Source: Flavobacterium indicum GPTSA100-9 = DSM 17447 (lineage in GTDB: Bacteria > Bacteroidota > Bacteroidia > Flavobacteriales > Flavobacteriaceae). From it: a DNA stretch of 64,000 bases. The notes beneath the pieces are model-generated. The model did not search any database. It saw nothing but the letters and a program-made list of their open reading frames with translations, and had not been told where the DNA came from. The DNA is taken from positions 248,001 to 312,000 of the forward strand of contig NC_017025.1 in the NCBI RefSeq assembly GCF_000455605.1. The letters run 5' to 3'. The position numbers were made by a program, and so were the translations under genes. Shown here piece by piece: positions 54,209 to 62,304 of the stretch (its first letter is position 1; each line of letters begins with the position of its first letter).

Positions 54209-54724
54209 TCCACGTTTTAATTAATATTAACTAATCTGCCTTTTTTTATTTTTAGTGTTACTCCTTTCTTTTTTTGTAAGATTCTGACAGGCCAAAAATA
54301 ATATAATTTTTCAATAAAGTAAGAAAATACAAGCAAATAGTATTCTAAAATTTAGGAAAAAATTTATATTTTATTTTATATAAAATAGGGTTTTGTTGAT
54401 TTTTTATCTAAAAGCTGTAAAGTAAGATTCTTAAAATTATACATTTAAAAAAATTTATCTTTATAGTAATTATTAAAGTTAATTTTTACAAATGTATTTT
54501 GTATATACAGTTGGAATATGAGTTGTAAATCCGCTAAAACAATAAATCTTTTTAGAGGTATTCATCCAAAAGTATTGATGTAGTCTTAGTTTCTTATTTT
54601 ATTTTTTATGGAATAAATTATTGGAAAACAATTTATTAATATTTTTTTGTCCTTTAGATTCAATATAATTCCAAGGCGTTTATGTTGAATTAAATCACCC
54701 TGTTAAACAAGTAGAGTTTTGAAA
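54209..54724. other. Long non-coding AT-rich intergenic region
   Basis: No gene is supported. On the minus strand TATTTTTG at 54300-54293 matches the -7 box for the small secreted protein, without a clear -33 element. Nothing else with structure was found until the attC-like relic at 54725. Confidence 0.5.
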
Positions 54725-54801
54725 CCTAACGCAGAACATTTCAGCTAAATGTAAGTTGCGAACTTAGTAATTATTGAGTCCAAATGTTGTTTAGTGTAGG
54801 T
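54725..54801 (-). repeat. Degenerate attC-like relic
   Basis: The stretch starts CCTAACG, contains TTGCGAACTT (54756-54765; identical to the core of the intact elements at 58676 and 63684), and ends CCAAATGTTGTTTAGTGTAG, which resembles CCAAACGCCTGTTAGCAGTAG of the element at 55541. It lies at the 3' end of the CPBP gene, where a cassette attC is expected. Short inner hairpins (ACATTT/AAATGT, AAGTT/AACTT) are visible. Confidence 0.45.
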
Positions 54802-54809
54802 ATTCGTAT

Positions 54810-55505
54810 TTATCGAATTGTAACTTTCTTGTGTTTTCTTATAATTAAATAAGTTACAATTAGTATTAAAATTTTGGGAAGTAAAAGCATAGTGAAAAAT
54901 GCCCAATAGGAAATTGTTACTTCAGGTTGTGGTGTAGCATGTATAAAAATATGATTAGTTGAACTCGTGTCTGGAAAAATATAATTCTGAGTCAAGTTCC
55001 AACCATAATGAATTGCAAAAGGAATGAGTATTGAATAGGTTCTTGCATAGGAATAAGCCAACAAAAGTCCCATTGAAAATGTAAATGCAAATACAATAAT
55101 CATTTGTGAAATATTGCCCCAAACCCCTGCATTTATCCAATGTAGTAATGCAAAAATTAAAGAAGAACTAATAACAGCTTTTGGTTGTCCTATTTTTTTA
55201 ATAAGAATATAAAGTAACACACCTCTACAAAGTAATTCTTCCGTCATTACTGTCCTGAACTGATACCAAGTTTCAATACAAACTGATTTTATCGTCAAAG
55301 ATTGAGCTATTGTATATTGTTCCTTTGCAATATATATTTTTAAAAGAAAAGTTGTTGCAGAAATTAGAGCAGAAACAATAAAAAGTATTGTGAAATATTT
55401 AAGTCTGTCTTTAGTTGGTGTTAGTCCTAAAACGGATAAATTTCCTTTTTCATAAAGCCAAATTATCAACCAAGAAATTGCTAATAGTCCTATTAATTGT
55501 AGCAT
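54810..55505 (-). CDS. CPBP family intramembrane glutamic protease
   Basis: A 231-residue membrane protein with about seven hydrophobic segments. MTEELLCRGVLLY carries the EExxxR motif, and FALLHWINA and FAIHYGWNLTQN carry the two His motifs of the CPBP (CAAX protease/bacteriocin-processing) family. The family cleaves inside membranes or acts in self-immunity. It is flanked by a degenerate attC on one side and the attC at 55541 on the other, so it is likely the last, decaying cassette of the array. Confidence 0.85.
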   Translation of the reverse strand: MLQLIGLLAISWLIIWLYEKGNLSVLGLTPTKDRLKYFTILFIVSALISATTFLLKIYIAKEQYTIAQSLTIKSVCIETWYQFRTVMTEELLCRGVLLYILIKKIGQPKAVISSSLIFALLHWINAGVWGNISQMIIVFAFTFSMGLLLAYSYARTYSILIPFAIHYGWNLTQNYIFPDTSSTNHIFIHATPQPEVTISYWAFFTMLLLPKILILIVTYLIIRKHKKVTIR

Positions 55506-55540
55506 TTTATTTTTCTATACTTTGTGTACATATGTTTCTG

Positions 55541-55702
55541 CATAATGTTTAGGTGTTGCGAATTTGTAAGCTTCGAAATCGACTAGTTAATTTCGTCTAT
55601 TCATTTTATAACCTAGGCATTGTTAAAGATACTATTTCTTGCGAAATGTAAACGTGAATTAACTACAAAATTCGGAATCTTGCCAAACGCCTGTTAGCAG
55701 TA
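55541..55702 (-). repeat. attC-like element 1 (partly degenerate)
   Basis: The right part (TTGCCAAACGCCTG then TTAGCAGTA at 55694-55702) and the middle match the other elements; the left part (CATAATGTTTAGGTGTTGCG) is diverged, and the conserved AACG reads AATG. On the gene strand it begins TACTGCTAAC, immediately after the gene at 55707-56276. TTAGCAGTA is the exact reverse complement of TACTGCTAA at 56289, the other end of that cassette. Confidence 0.75.
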
Positions 55703-55706
55703 GTTA

Positions 55707-56276
55707 TTAATCGTATTCAATTTCAAAACTAAAAATACCCTTTTGCAATAAATCTATATAATTTGTATTTAATGAATCTATCCAAGTATATAAATCATTT
55801 GAAAAGCTATTAATCCATTCTTTAAATTCTTTTTCGTTTTCAAAAATAGAATTTTCAAAATTTAATAAAATATTATTTTCGAGGATATCAAAATTGATAT
55901 AATGAGTTTGAAATTCATTTTCCTTTTTAAAAGAAATGTCAAAGACACCATTGTATCTATTTAATTTAGCAATTTCAAAAATTTGATAACTTAATTCTAG
56001 AAAAATACTGTCAGAATTTATTTTCTCAAAATATGTTTTTAAATGAAAAGGAATATTTCCGGATAAATAAAAATTGAAACCACTTTTCACACCATGTTCA
56101 TTAAGATTTATTAGGCAATAAAATTCAAATGTGTTAGTTATTAAAATCTTTGATTTTTTATTTATTCCACCTCTGTGATGTTCTGGTTCAATTCGAATTA
56201 GAAATGATTCATCAAGTTCTAACCCATTTTCGGGTTGTATACTTATGATTCGATTTTTGAAGTTTATATTTTCCAA
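55707..56276 (-). CDS. Cassette gene A: hypothetical protein
   Basis: A 189-residue soluble acidic protein (ENINFKNRIISIQPENGLELD, ends FSFEIEYD). No motif, signal peptide or membrane segment; family not recognised. The frame has no ATG start: it opens at TTG 56276, 13 bases inside the cassette boundary, and remains open upstream through the attC core. It is bounded by attC-like elements 1 and 2, with matching ends TTAGCAGTA/TACTGCTAA. Confidence 0.55.
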   Translation of the reverse strand: MENINFKNRIISIQPENGLELDESFLIRIEPEHHRGGINKKSKILITNTFEFYCLINLNEHGVKSGFNFYLSGNIPFHLKTYFEKINSDSIFLELSYQIFEIAKLNRYNGVFDISFKKENEFQTHYINFDILENNILLNFENSIFENEKEFKEWINSFSNDLYTWIDSLNTNYIDLLQKGIFSFEIEYD

Positions 56277-56288
56277 TTTTGATATAAT

Positions 56289-56426
56289 TACTGCTAACGT
56301 TCCGGCGCTTGGCGAGGTTGCGAGCTTAGGAACCGATTATTTTCTATCAAAGATAAAGTTTCTTGCGAAATGTAAACGTTAATTTACTACAAAATTCGCA
56401 ATCTTGCCAAACGCCTGTTGGCAGTA
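56289..56426 (-). repeat. attC-like element 2
   Basis: A 138-base imperfect palindrome. In the plus orientation it runs from AACGTTCCGGCGCTTGGCGA to TTGCCAAACGCCTGTT. The arms GGCGCTTGGCGAGGTTGCGA and GGCGTTTGGCAAGATTGCGA (reverse complement of the far arm) agree at 17 of 20 positions. The middle holds TTATTTTCTATCAAAGATAA. Outer ends are cassette-specific: TACTGCTAA for cassette A and TTGGCAGTA for cassette B. Confidence 0.85.
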
Positions 56427-56436
56427 GTTTTTTTAT

Positions 56437-56907
56437 TCAGTTTTTTGTGTATTCATAAAGTTCGGTTAATTGCTCATCTCCAAAATTTTTACTCCACATA
56501 ATTTTGTGATAATCAATTTTAATTTCGCTGAATTTTGTACTATCTGCTTTTTCATTTTTTTCTGTCATCCAATTCCAAAGTTTGGTTGAGTCAATTTTGG
56601 ACAAAGCTGGTCCAGTCATATTCATGTATAGTTTATGACAAGCTGCACAATTTATGTTAAATAACTCTTTGCCTTTTTTAGTTTTTTCTGAAAAAGAAGT
56701 ATTTCCGCAAACAATTTCCGGCATTTTAGTTCCACAAATAAATTCTTTATTTTTATTTTCTCGCCAATAAAGGAAATATAAAAATCCAATCACTATTACT
56801 AAAAGTCCGCTTGAGATTATTAGAATCCGGTTTGTTTTTTTTTGATTGAATTCATTCGATGTTCGGTTTTCTAAAATTACTGCCAACGTTCTGCCTTTAG
56901 TTTGCAT
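56437..56907 (-). CDS. Cassette gene B: membrane-anchored c-type cytochrome-like protein
   Basis: A 156-residue frame. Residues 27-46 are a hydrophobic anchor (ILIISSGLLVIVIGFLYFLY); CAACHKLYMNMTGPALSKI at about 93-111 has the CxxCH haem site and a downstream Met typical of small cytochrome c domains. The ATG at 56907 lies outside the cassette, beyond the attC core (56887) and within the IS110 end, so it is probably not the original start; within the cassette the frame offers TTG at the core site (TTGGCAGTA) but no ATG. Matching ends TTGGCAGTA/TACTGCCAA define the cassette. Confidence 0.7.
   Translation of the reverse strand: MQTKGRTLAVILENRTSNEFNQKKTNRILIISSGLLVIVIGFLYFLYWRENKNKEFICGTKMPEIVCGNTSFSEKTKKGKELFNINCAACHKLYMNMTGPALSKIDSTKLWNWMTEKNEKADSTKFSEIKIDYHKIMWSKNFGDEQLTELYEYTKN
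56878..56894 (-). repeat. attC-like element 3, left fragment (split by IS110)
   Basis: TACTGCCAACGTTCTGC is the outer end of an attC-like element; the rest resumes at 58115. Joining the two gives AACGTTC-TGCGGCTTGGCGC and a palindrome like the element at 61073. Confidence 0.75.
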
Positions 56908-56929
56908 TAATAAATAAATAGCTAATTTT

Positions 56930-57070
56930 CCGAATAGGAAACAGGTGAACTAAAACGTTTCTTAGGGTAATGACCTATAAGCCGCATAAGACCTGTTTCC
57001 CTCTTCGGACTTGCAAGTACTACTTGGAATGTTGGGTTTTTAGACCCGTTAAAGGCGATAGCACAGCAAG
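56930..57070 (+). ncRNA. Predicted IS110 bridge RNA in the left end
   Basis: GGAAACAGGT (56937-56946) pairs perfectly with ACCTGTTTCC (56991-57000), enclosing a loop with AACGTTT (56954-56960; equals the left target AACGTTC with one U-G pair) and AAGCCGCA (56979-56986; the reverse complement of the right target TGCGGCTT at 58115). A second loop around GGGT...ACCC (57034-57047) has CTTGGAATG (57023-57031; identical to the right end of the IS at 58108-58116) and TAAAGGC (57050-57056; the reverse complement of GCCTTTA at the left end, 56893-56899). This is the four-guide layout of IS110 bridge RNAs. Exact RNA ends are not known. Confidence 0.75.
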
Positions 57071-57096
57071 GATTTATTTAACTTAAAAACAAATGT

Positions 57097-58092
57097 ATGA
57101 AAAAAGTAACAGAAACCATTGGTATTGATGTATCAAAATTAACCTTGGATGTCATGGTAAGAACTACCAATATTCATAAGCAGTTTAGTAATGATACAAA
57201 AGGATTTAAACAAATTATTACTTGGCTAATGAAACAGAAAATCAATTTAGATCAAAGTCTATTTTGCTTTGAGCATACTGGATGGTATTGTTTAATGTTG
57301 AGTTATTTTCTTTATGAAAACAAGCATGCTTATTGTTGTATTAACGCTATAGAAATCAAGAGGTCTATGGGTTTAAAACGAGGCAAAAGCGACAAAGCTG
57401 ATGCATGGGAAATAGCTAATTATGCATGGCTTAGACGTGATGAGTTAATTCCGTCGGTTCCACCAGCCAAAAAATTAATAGAGTTACAACGTATGATGAG
57501 TTTACGGGAACAATTAATAAAACAACAAACGGCAAGTAAAAATCTTTTGAAAGGTATGATTGACATAGTTTTAGACCAAGTAAATGATGTTTCAGTTGGG
57601 ATCTTAAAAGAGAATATAGCTTATTTAGAAAAGCAAATTACATCAACAGAAAAAGCCATGAATGAGCTTATAAAACAAGATAACACAATGATTACCAGTT
57701 ATAAACTTTCTAAAACTGTTAAAGGTGTAGGAATGGTTCTAGCTGTTCAGATGTTGTTACATACACACAACTATACACGGTTTGAGAGCTCACGGCAGTT
57801 TGCAGCCTATTGCGGTTTGGTTCCTTATCCATACCAATCTGGAACGAGCATACATGGAAGAAATAAAATCCATCCCATAAGTGATCGAAAGATGAAGAGT
57901 TTGTTGTCTATGTCAGCTATAAGTGCCATTCAGCACGATAAAGAACTTAAAATATATTACCAAAAAAGAGTAGAAGAAGGGAAACCAAAAATGGTAGTTT
58001 TAAACATAATTAGAAACAAAATAGTATCGAGAATATTCGCAACTGTTAACAGAGGAACGCCTTATGTAGAAATGAATAAATTTTTAGCTTAA
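57097..58092 (+). CDS. IS110-family transposase (bridge-RNA-guided recombinase)
   Basis: A 331-residue recombinase. The N-terminal RuvC-like DEDD domain has IGIDVSKLTLDVMV (first Asp), CFEHTGWYCLML (Glu) and GKSDKADAWEIA (final Asp pair). The C-terminal Tnp domain (about 205-320) contains VKGVGMVLAVQML and FAAYCGLVPYPYQSGTSIHG, where the catalytic Ser of the family lies. It forms a complex with the bridge RNA and recombines donor and target. The frame appears intact, so the element may be active. Confidence 0.92.
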   Translation: MKKVTETIGIDVSKLTLDVMVRTTNIHKQFSNDTKGFKQIITWLMKQKINLDQSLFCFEHTGWYCLMLSYFLYENKHAYCCINAIEIKRSMGLKRGKSDKADAWEIANYAWLRRDELIPSVPPAKKLIELQRMMSLREQLIKQQTASKNLLKGMIDIVLDQVNDVSVGILKENIAYLEKQITSTEKAMNELIKQDNTMITSYKLSKTVKGVGMVLAVQMLLHTHNYTRFESSRQFAAYCGLVPYPYQSGTSIHGRNKIHPISDRKMKSLLSMSAISAIQHDKELKIYYQKRVEEGKPKMVVLNIIRNKIVSRIFATVNRGTPYVEMNKFLA

Positions 58093-58114
58093 AAATTTGG
58101 ATTTGATCTTGGAA

Positions 58115-58239
58115 TGCGGCTTGGCGCAGTAGCGGCTAATTTACAAAAAAAGTTCTTATGAAAACTGCGAGTTGAAAATCCAGCGGATTTTCAGCCGAAG
58201 TAGAGTAGTAGCTATTGTGCCAAACCGCTGTTATATGCA
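58115..58239 (-). repeat. attC-like element 3, right fragment
   Basis: TGCGGCTTGGCGCAGTAGCGGC is matched by GTAGCTATTGTGCCAAACCGC near its other end, followed by TG and TTATATGCA (58231-58239). With the left fragment it makes one element of about 140 bases. It belongs to a second sequence subfamily with element 5 (CTTGGCGCAGTGGCGG). Confidence 0.75.
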
Positions 58240-58244
58240 GTTTT

Positions 58245-58649
58245 TTATAACTCATATTCTGAACATAATTCTTTAAATTGAACTTTCTTAATTTGTTCAA
58301 TAATCTTATCGTCAATTGGGAAAGCTAAATCTTCTTGAAACCAAATTAAACCCAAACAAGAAAAATCCATTTTATTGTCTTTGAAGACTTGATTGCTTTT
58401 TAACAAAGCCATACAAGTTATGCTTGGTAACTCAAATTTATTATCACTTAGTCTGTTTTTTTCTTGAGGATTTAAACAATAAACATTTTCAATTTCAAGA
58501 ATTTTTTTGGCCCGTTCCTCTTTGTTTTCTAAAACCATTTTATTGATAAAGTCGCTTGGGTAACCTTCCAATAAACCTTCATAAGTAAAATCTTGAGATA
58601 ATTGTATAATTCGGACTTTAATATTTTCTTCGATTATCAACTCAATCAT
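58245..58649 (-). CDS. Cassette gene C: hypothetical protein
   Basis: A 134-residue acidic soluble protein starting MIELIIEENIKVRIIQLSQ. The pattern of helices and the segment SCLGLIWFQEDLAFPIDDKI suggest a small alpha/beta protein, but no family is recognised. Cassette ends are TTATATGCA (58231) and TGCATATAA (58676), exact complements. Confidence 0.6.
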   Translation of the reverse strand: MIELIIEENIKVRIIQLSQDFTYEGLLEGYPSDFINKMVLENKEERAKKILEIENVYCLNPQEKNRLSDNKFELPSITCMALLKSNQVFKDNKMDFSCLGLIWFQEDLAFPIDDKIIEQIKKVQFKELCSEYEL

Positions 58650-58675
58650 CGGAATTCGTTTCGTTTTTTTAAAAT

Positions 58676-58813
58676 TGCATATAACGTTCCGGCGCTTGGC
58701 GAGGTTGCGAACTTCGGAACCGATTATTTTCTATCAAAGATAAAATTTCTTGCGAGAGATAAACGTGAATTTACCACAAAATTCGCAATCTTGCCAAACG
58801 CCTGTTACCAGCA
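58676..58813 (-). repeat. attC-like element 4
   Basis: Same 138-base design as element 2 and nearly identical to it, with AACGTTCCGGCGCTTGGCGA at one side and TTGCCAAACGCCTGTT at the other. Outer ends: TGCATATAA (cassette C) and TTACCAGCA (cassette D). It contains one CCGG. Confidence 0.85.
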
Positions 58814-58817
58814 GTAT

Positions 58818-60281
58818 TTATTTTCTTTCAATTTTCACCAATCCTTGTCGAGTTGCTAAAAATAGGTTTCCATTTTTGTCGAAAGTCATAGTAGAGATAT
58901 AAGATGTTGGGATTTCAGAATTTTCATTATGATAATTCTCCCAATTATTATTTAAGTCATATCTTACCAAACCAGCTCTGTCGGTTGATATCCATAGAAC
59001 TTTTTCAATTTTGTCGTAAAGAACACAATTGGTATGATTAAAAGGCATTCCTGAATTTGATGTTGTAAATTGTTTGAAAGCTCCATTTGTATAATATATT
59101 GCAATACCTTCATCCCTGTTTACTTGTCCCGCATTTTTATCTCCAAATTCATAAAGAGAAAAATAAATATTTCCATTTTCATCTTCATCCATTGAAGTTA
59201 TACATTTTCCTTTCAGTACCGTTGATGTATTTTCGAAGTTTGTTGCTTTACCTTTTTCATCAATCATTATTGATCCACTAAATGTTCCAATCCAGATTCT
59301 ATTTTTTGAGTCTTTTTTAGCATAGTACACCCTATTTGAAGGCAATTCTTTTACTATTTCTTTATTTATAGTTTTCCATTTTCCTTTTGAGAAAATAGTT
59401 AATCCTTTGTCTGAACAAAAGAAGAGTTCTTCTGTTTTTGGGTTATTAATTATGTCATATGCACCATCAATTCCAATTTCATTGATATCATGTTTATTCC
59501 AAGTTTTATCATAACTATAAATACTTTGTAATCCGTCAAACCATTTTGTATTGTTATTATCTACTCCAATAGCGAAATAACTTTCTGTAACTTTAGTATT
59601 TGTGTTGTTTGCTTCAAGATTGATAAATTCGGAACCATTAAATGATTGAACGCCTTTATCTACGACCAACCAAAGTAATCCGTCTTTGTCAAAAGAAATA
59701 TTATCAAGTGAATTGTCTGAAAGTTTAGAATTCTTGGTATTCCAAACGGTCATTTTATAATTTTTTATATTTTCATTTTTGTAGGTGTAGTCTTTGTTAA
59801 ATATTTCTGGGCTATTTGGTTTGTCAAATGATTTTTCAAAGGCTTCCATGTCAACTCTTTCAATTTTACCAGATAATTTATTATCCTTTACGGTAAAAAT
59901 TAAATTAATTGATACTTTCTCCTCTTTCTTATTTTTGGTTATTGCCGGAACCCATTTATTGAAATTATTTAACTCTTCTATGATTCTTAAAGAAATTTGG
60001 CTTTTTGATTTATCATTATAACTAAGTACACAACCTTTACCTTTTGAATCAACCAAAACTTGAAACTTAACTGTACCACTAACACCTTTAAGGTTTAGTG
60101 ATTCGTTTAATCGTTCTTGTAATTTTTCAAAATCTTTCTCTTTATATGTTGCTTTAGTATCACCGCAGTCAAGACAAAATTTGTCTGCTTTGCAGTTTTC
60201 CAATTTTATAGGAAACAAATTTTGAGCATTTAAATTGAAAGAGAAATAGGTAGTCAATAAAATTAAGATTGTTTTTTTCAC
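58818..60281 (-). CDS. Cassette gene D: secreted beta-propeller protein
   Basis: A 487-residue protein starting with GTG and a signal peptide (KKTILILLTTYFSFNLNAQ). Residues 55-140 contain GTVKFQVLVDSKGKGCVL, similar to the TonB C-terminal-type fold. From about residue 165 there are repeats of the two-component-regulator-propeller type (LDNISFDKDGLLWLVVDKGV, KKDSKNRIWIGTFSG, STMTFDKNGNLFLATRQGL) forming a likely seven-bladed propeller. No kinase or DNA-binding domain is attached, unlike hybrid sensors. Cassette ends are TTACCAGCA (58805) and TGCTGGTAA (60320). Confidence 0.75.
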   Translation of the reverse strand: MKKTILILLTTYFSFNLNAQNLFPIKLENCKADKFCLDCGDTKATYKEKDFEKLQERLNESLNLKGVSGTVKFQVLVDSKGKGCVLSYNDKSKSQISLRIIEELNNFNKWVPAITKNKKEEKVSINLIFTVKDNKLSGKIERVDMEAFEKSFDKPNSPEIFNKDYTYKNENIKNYKMTVWNTKNSKLSDNSLDNISFDKDGLLWLVVDKGVQSFNGSEFINLEANNTNTKVTESYFAIGVDNNNTKWFDGLQSIYSYDKTWNKHDINEIGIDGAYDIINNPKTEELFFCSDKGLTIFSKGKWKTINKEIVKELPSNRVYYAKKDSKNRIWIGTFSGSIMIDEKGKATNFENTSTVLKGKCITSMDEDENGNIYFSLYEFGDKNAGQVNRDEGIAIYYTNGAFKQFTTSNSGMPFNHTNCVLYDKIEKVLWISTDRAGLVRYDLNNNWENYHNENSEIPTSYISTMTFDKNGNLFLATRQGLVKIERK

Positions 60282-60319
60282 TTGATAATTATTTTTTAAA
60301 GTTTCTGTTGAGATAATAT

Positions 60320-60455
60320 TGCTGGTAACGTTCCGGCGCTTGGCGAGGTTGCGAGCTTCGGAACCGATTATTTTCTATCAAAGATAAAATTTCTTGCGAA
60401 ACGTAAACGTGAATTTACTACAAAATTCGCAATCTTGCCAAACGCCTGTTATGCG
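60320..60455 (-). repeat. attC-like element 5
   Basis: Same design as elements 2 and 4, nearly identical in sequence, with one CCGG. Outer ends: TGCTGGTAA (cassette D) and TTATGCG (60449-60455, cassette E). Confidence 0.85.
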
Positions 60456-60464
60456 GTCGGCTTT

Positions 60465-61022
60465 CTAATTTTTGTTTATAACTTTGAAAGTTTTCAAATC
60501 ATATAAGATTATATCAGTTTTATCTTCTTCGTCAAATTTGTTGTTTTTGTTATTGTCATAATAGCCAGAAACTACCATTGCTCCAGTATTTTTGTTATAA
60601 GTCAAATGTTTTACAAAAAAATCATTATTTGTCAATTGAGTTTTTGTTTTGCCATCTGTTGATAAAATAATTATTTTTGATGGATTGAAACTATAACTTT
60701 TATTATTAGTATTTTGTTCAGAGGAATTTACTCTTACAAATATTAGATTAATATCTAAACTATCAATTTTAATTTGTTCGGGCATTCCAATTTTAGTGTC
60801 TTCGGGGAAATCAACTTGATTCTTTTCACCTGTTTTAGTATTAACAAAAATTAAAGAATTGAATTTAGAATCATTAACTTTGAATCTACCAAAATGATAC
60901 GCTATTACATAGTCGGTTCCTTGTACTTCTTTTAAATGATCATAATAAAATTCATTATTTTTTTCTTGTCCATTTGATAAAACATTAAATAGTAAAGTGA
61001 TTATAAATATTAATTTTTTCAT
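60465..61022 (-). CDS. Cassette gene E: secreted hypothetical protein with a calcium-loop-like motif
   Basis: A 185-residue protein with a signal peptide (KKLIFIITLLFNVLSNGQ). The beta-rich body (QIKIDSLDINLIFVRVNSSE, KIIILSTDGKTKTQLTNND) resembles parts of beta-propeller or WD40-like folds. YYDNNKNNKFDEEDKTDI near residue 155 resembles an EF-hand/dockerin-type Ca2+ loop. Family not recognised. Cassette ends are TTATGCG (60449) and CGCATAA (61073). Confidence 0.6.
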   Translation of the reverse strand: MKKLIFIITLLFNVLSNGQEKNNEFYYDHLKEVQGTDYVIAYHFGRFKVNDSKFNSLIFVNTKTGEKNQVDFPEDTKIGMPEQIKIDSLDINLIFVRVNSSEQNTNNKSYSFNPSKIIILSTDGKTKTQLTNNDFFVKHLTYNKNTGAMVVSGYYDNNKNNKFDEEDKTDIILYDLKTFKVINKN

Positions 61023-61072
61023 GTTTTTTGTTGTATAAAGTTATTGATTTCTCCGATTCTGCGCTAAGCTGT

Positions 61073-61207
61073 CGCATAACGTTCCCTCGCTTGGCGCAGT
61101 GGCGGAAATCGAAGCACAAATGTTCAGTTTTGCACAAAAGTTCAATTGAAGAACTATCGTTGAATTTAGCACTAAACCCGCCATTTTGCCAAACTGCTGT
61201 TGTGCGA
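61073..61207 (-). repeat. attC-like element 6 (second subfamily)
   Basis: AACGTTCCCTCGCTTGGCGCAGTGGCGG and, on the far side, CCCGCCATTTTGCCAAACTGCTG pair as arms; the interior (CACAAATGTTCAGTTTTGCA) differs from elements 2, 4, 5 and 7 and it lacks CCGG. Outer ends: CGCATAA (cassette E) and TTGTGCGA (61200-61207, cassette F). Confidence 0.8.
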
Positions 61208-61227
61208 TCGCCCTTTTGTCCATTCAT

Positions 61228-62304
61228 TTATTTAAAACGTATTTGCAGATTAAGTTTGAAATATAATTGTCCGTTTTCTTCATAAACTTTCCCAAATTCG
61301 TGTCGAGTACTACTTGCAGTTTCTAATTTAGTATTTGAATATAAATAATCTTCAAATTCATTTCGGTTGTAAATATGATAACATAAAACTTCTCCGTTTT
61401 CTTTTACAACTAAATATCCTCCAGTTGCATCTAATTCTCCTGTCCAAACTTTTGATGGCATCATTCCCAATGCAATGTCTGTAAGAAAACGTTTAATTTT
61501 GTATGAATAAAATGGATGATTGGTTTCTAAATTGTAGTCAAGCGGATTTGTTGTCGATATTTGATTTGTTAGTTCAATTGTTGTCGAAAATGTTGATGTA
61601 TAAAATAACTTCAAACTTTCTGCAATTATTTTTGGTAAAGCACTATCAATAAGAATAAGATTGTTTCCAAAAATTGAACTTTCTGTTTTCTGAAATTCTA
61701 GACTTCCTCCAAATTCTGATATTTTTTCAATTCTGTCCTTGATTTTGCTTCTTGTTTCAATTGCGTTTATCTCGGAAATTTGATTTTGAGTTAAAGTCAA
61801 ATTTTGAATCTTAAAAATGAAATTTGTGGTTTTCCCTGCATTTAATAGAGTAGAAGCACCGCCAAGTTGTGATTTTATACTAAAGCCAAGCTCTGGATTT
61901 GTTCCAGTTCTTAGGTCGTGAATTACAATTCTTATATCACTTTTTACAGATGATTTTGCTTTCAGCGAATGGCTGTCAAAAGAGTTGATGAAACTTTCAA
62001 TTTCTGGAATTGAAAAAGTTGCATTTGTTTTTTCTTTAAGTTTTGTAAGCAAAAAATGAGCTTGTTTTTGAAACTCTAAAACGGAAATTCTTATTTCTTC
62101 TTCACCGTTTTTTACAATTACTAAATCATTGTCATAACTGAACTCAAAAGTTCCATTAGTTTCATCACGAAGTACTTTGATTATTGGGAAAATCAAAGTT
62201 TCTATTTTGTTTAAATTGCTGTCACCTGCAAAAAGTTGTTTGTCAGAAATGACCTTTAAAAGCGTATAAACTTCGCTCCATTCTCCTTTATTTCCTGTTA
62301 TCAT
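61228..62304 (-). CDS. HpaII-like type II restriction endonuclease
   Basis: A 358-residue protein. The start ITGNKGEWSEVYTLLKVISD and the following DSNLNKIETLIFPIIKVLRDE fit the HpaII restriction endonuclease family (CCGG); GFSIKSQLGGASTLLNAGKT contains the E/D-x-K nuclease-like core of the family. The neighbouring methyltransferase overlaps by 4 bases (ATGA), as expected for a coupled R-M pair. The CCGG specificity is from recognised family similarity, not demonstrated. Confidence 0.82.
   Translation of the reverse strand: MITGNKGEWSEVYTLLKVISDKQLFAGDSNLNKIETLIFPIIKVLRDETNGTFEFSYDNDLVIVKNGEEEIRISVLEFQKQAHFLLTKLKEKTNATFSIPEIESFINSFDSHSLKAKSSVKSDIRIVIHDLRTGTNPELGFSIKSQLGGASTLLNAGKTTNFIFKIQNLTLTQNQISEINAIETRSKIKDRIEKISEFGGSLEFQKTESSIFGNNLILIDSALPKIIAESLKLFYTSTFSTTIELTNQISTTNPLDYNLETNHPFYSYKIKRFLTDIALGMMPSKVWTGELDATGGYLVVKENGEVLCYHIYNRNEFEDYLYSNTKLETASSTRHEFGKVYEENGQLYFKLNLQIRFK

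Larger units (their letters stand above)
56892..58117 (+). mobile_element. IS110-family insertion sequence inside an attC-like element
   Basis: About 1.22 kb. The interval between the two attC halves contains one transposase, a long non-coding left end (about 205 bases) and a short right end (about 22 bases), as in the IS110 subgroup. There are no terminal inverted repeats or target duplications; only TGC is shared at both junctions (56892-56894 and 58115-58117), matching insertion at a short core. The target is the R/L box of an attC. Confidence 0.85.

Noticed and set aside
54209..54724. Very short plus-strand frames in the non-coding region
   Set aside because: Under 25 codons, with no signal peptide, leader motif or homologous neighbour such as supports the mini-genes at 25445.
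58602..58859. Plus-strand frame of 85 codons through an attC-like element (reads VPALGEVANFGTDYFLSKI)
   Set aside because: The same peptide appears at 63657-63839 because the attC-like elements are repeated there; it is translation of a non-coding repeat, not a gene.
61028..61285. Overlapping frames on both strands around 61.0-61.3 kb
   Set aside because: They cross attC-like element 6 and have no conserved composition or start context.
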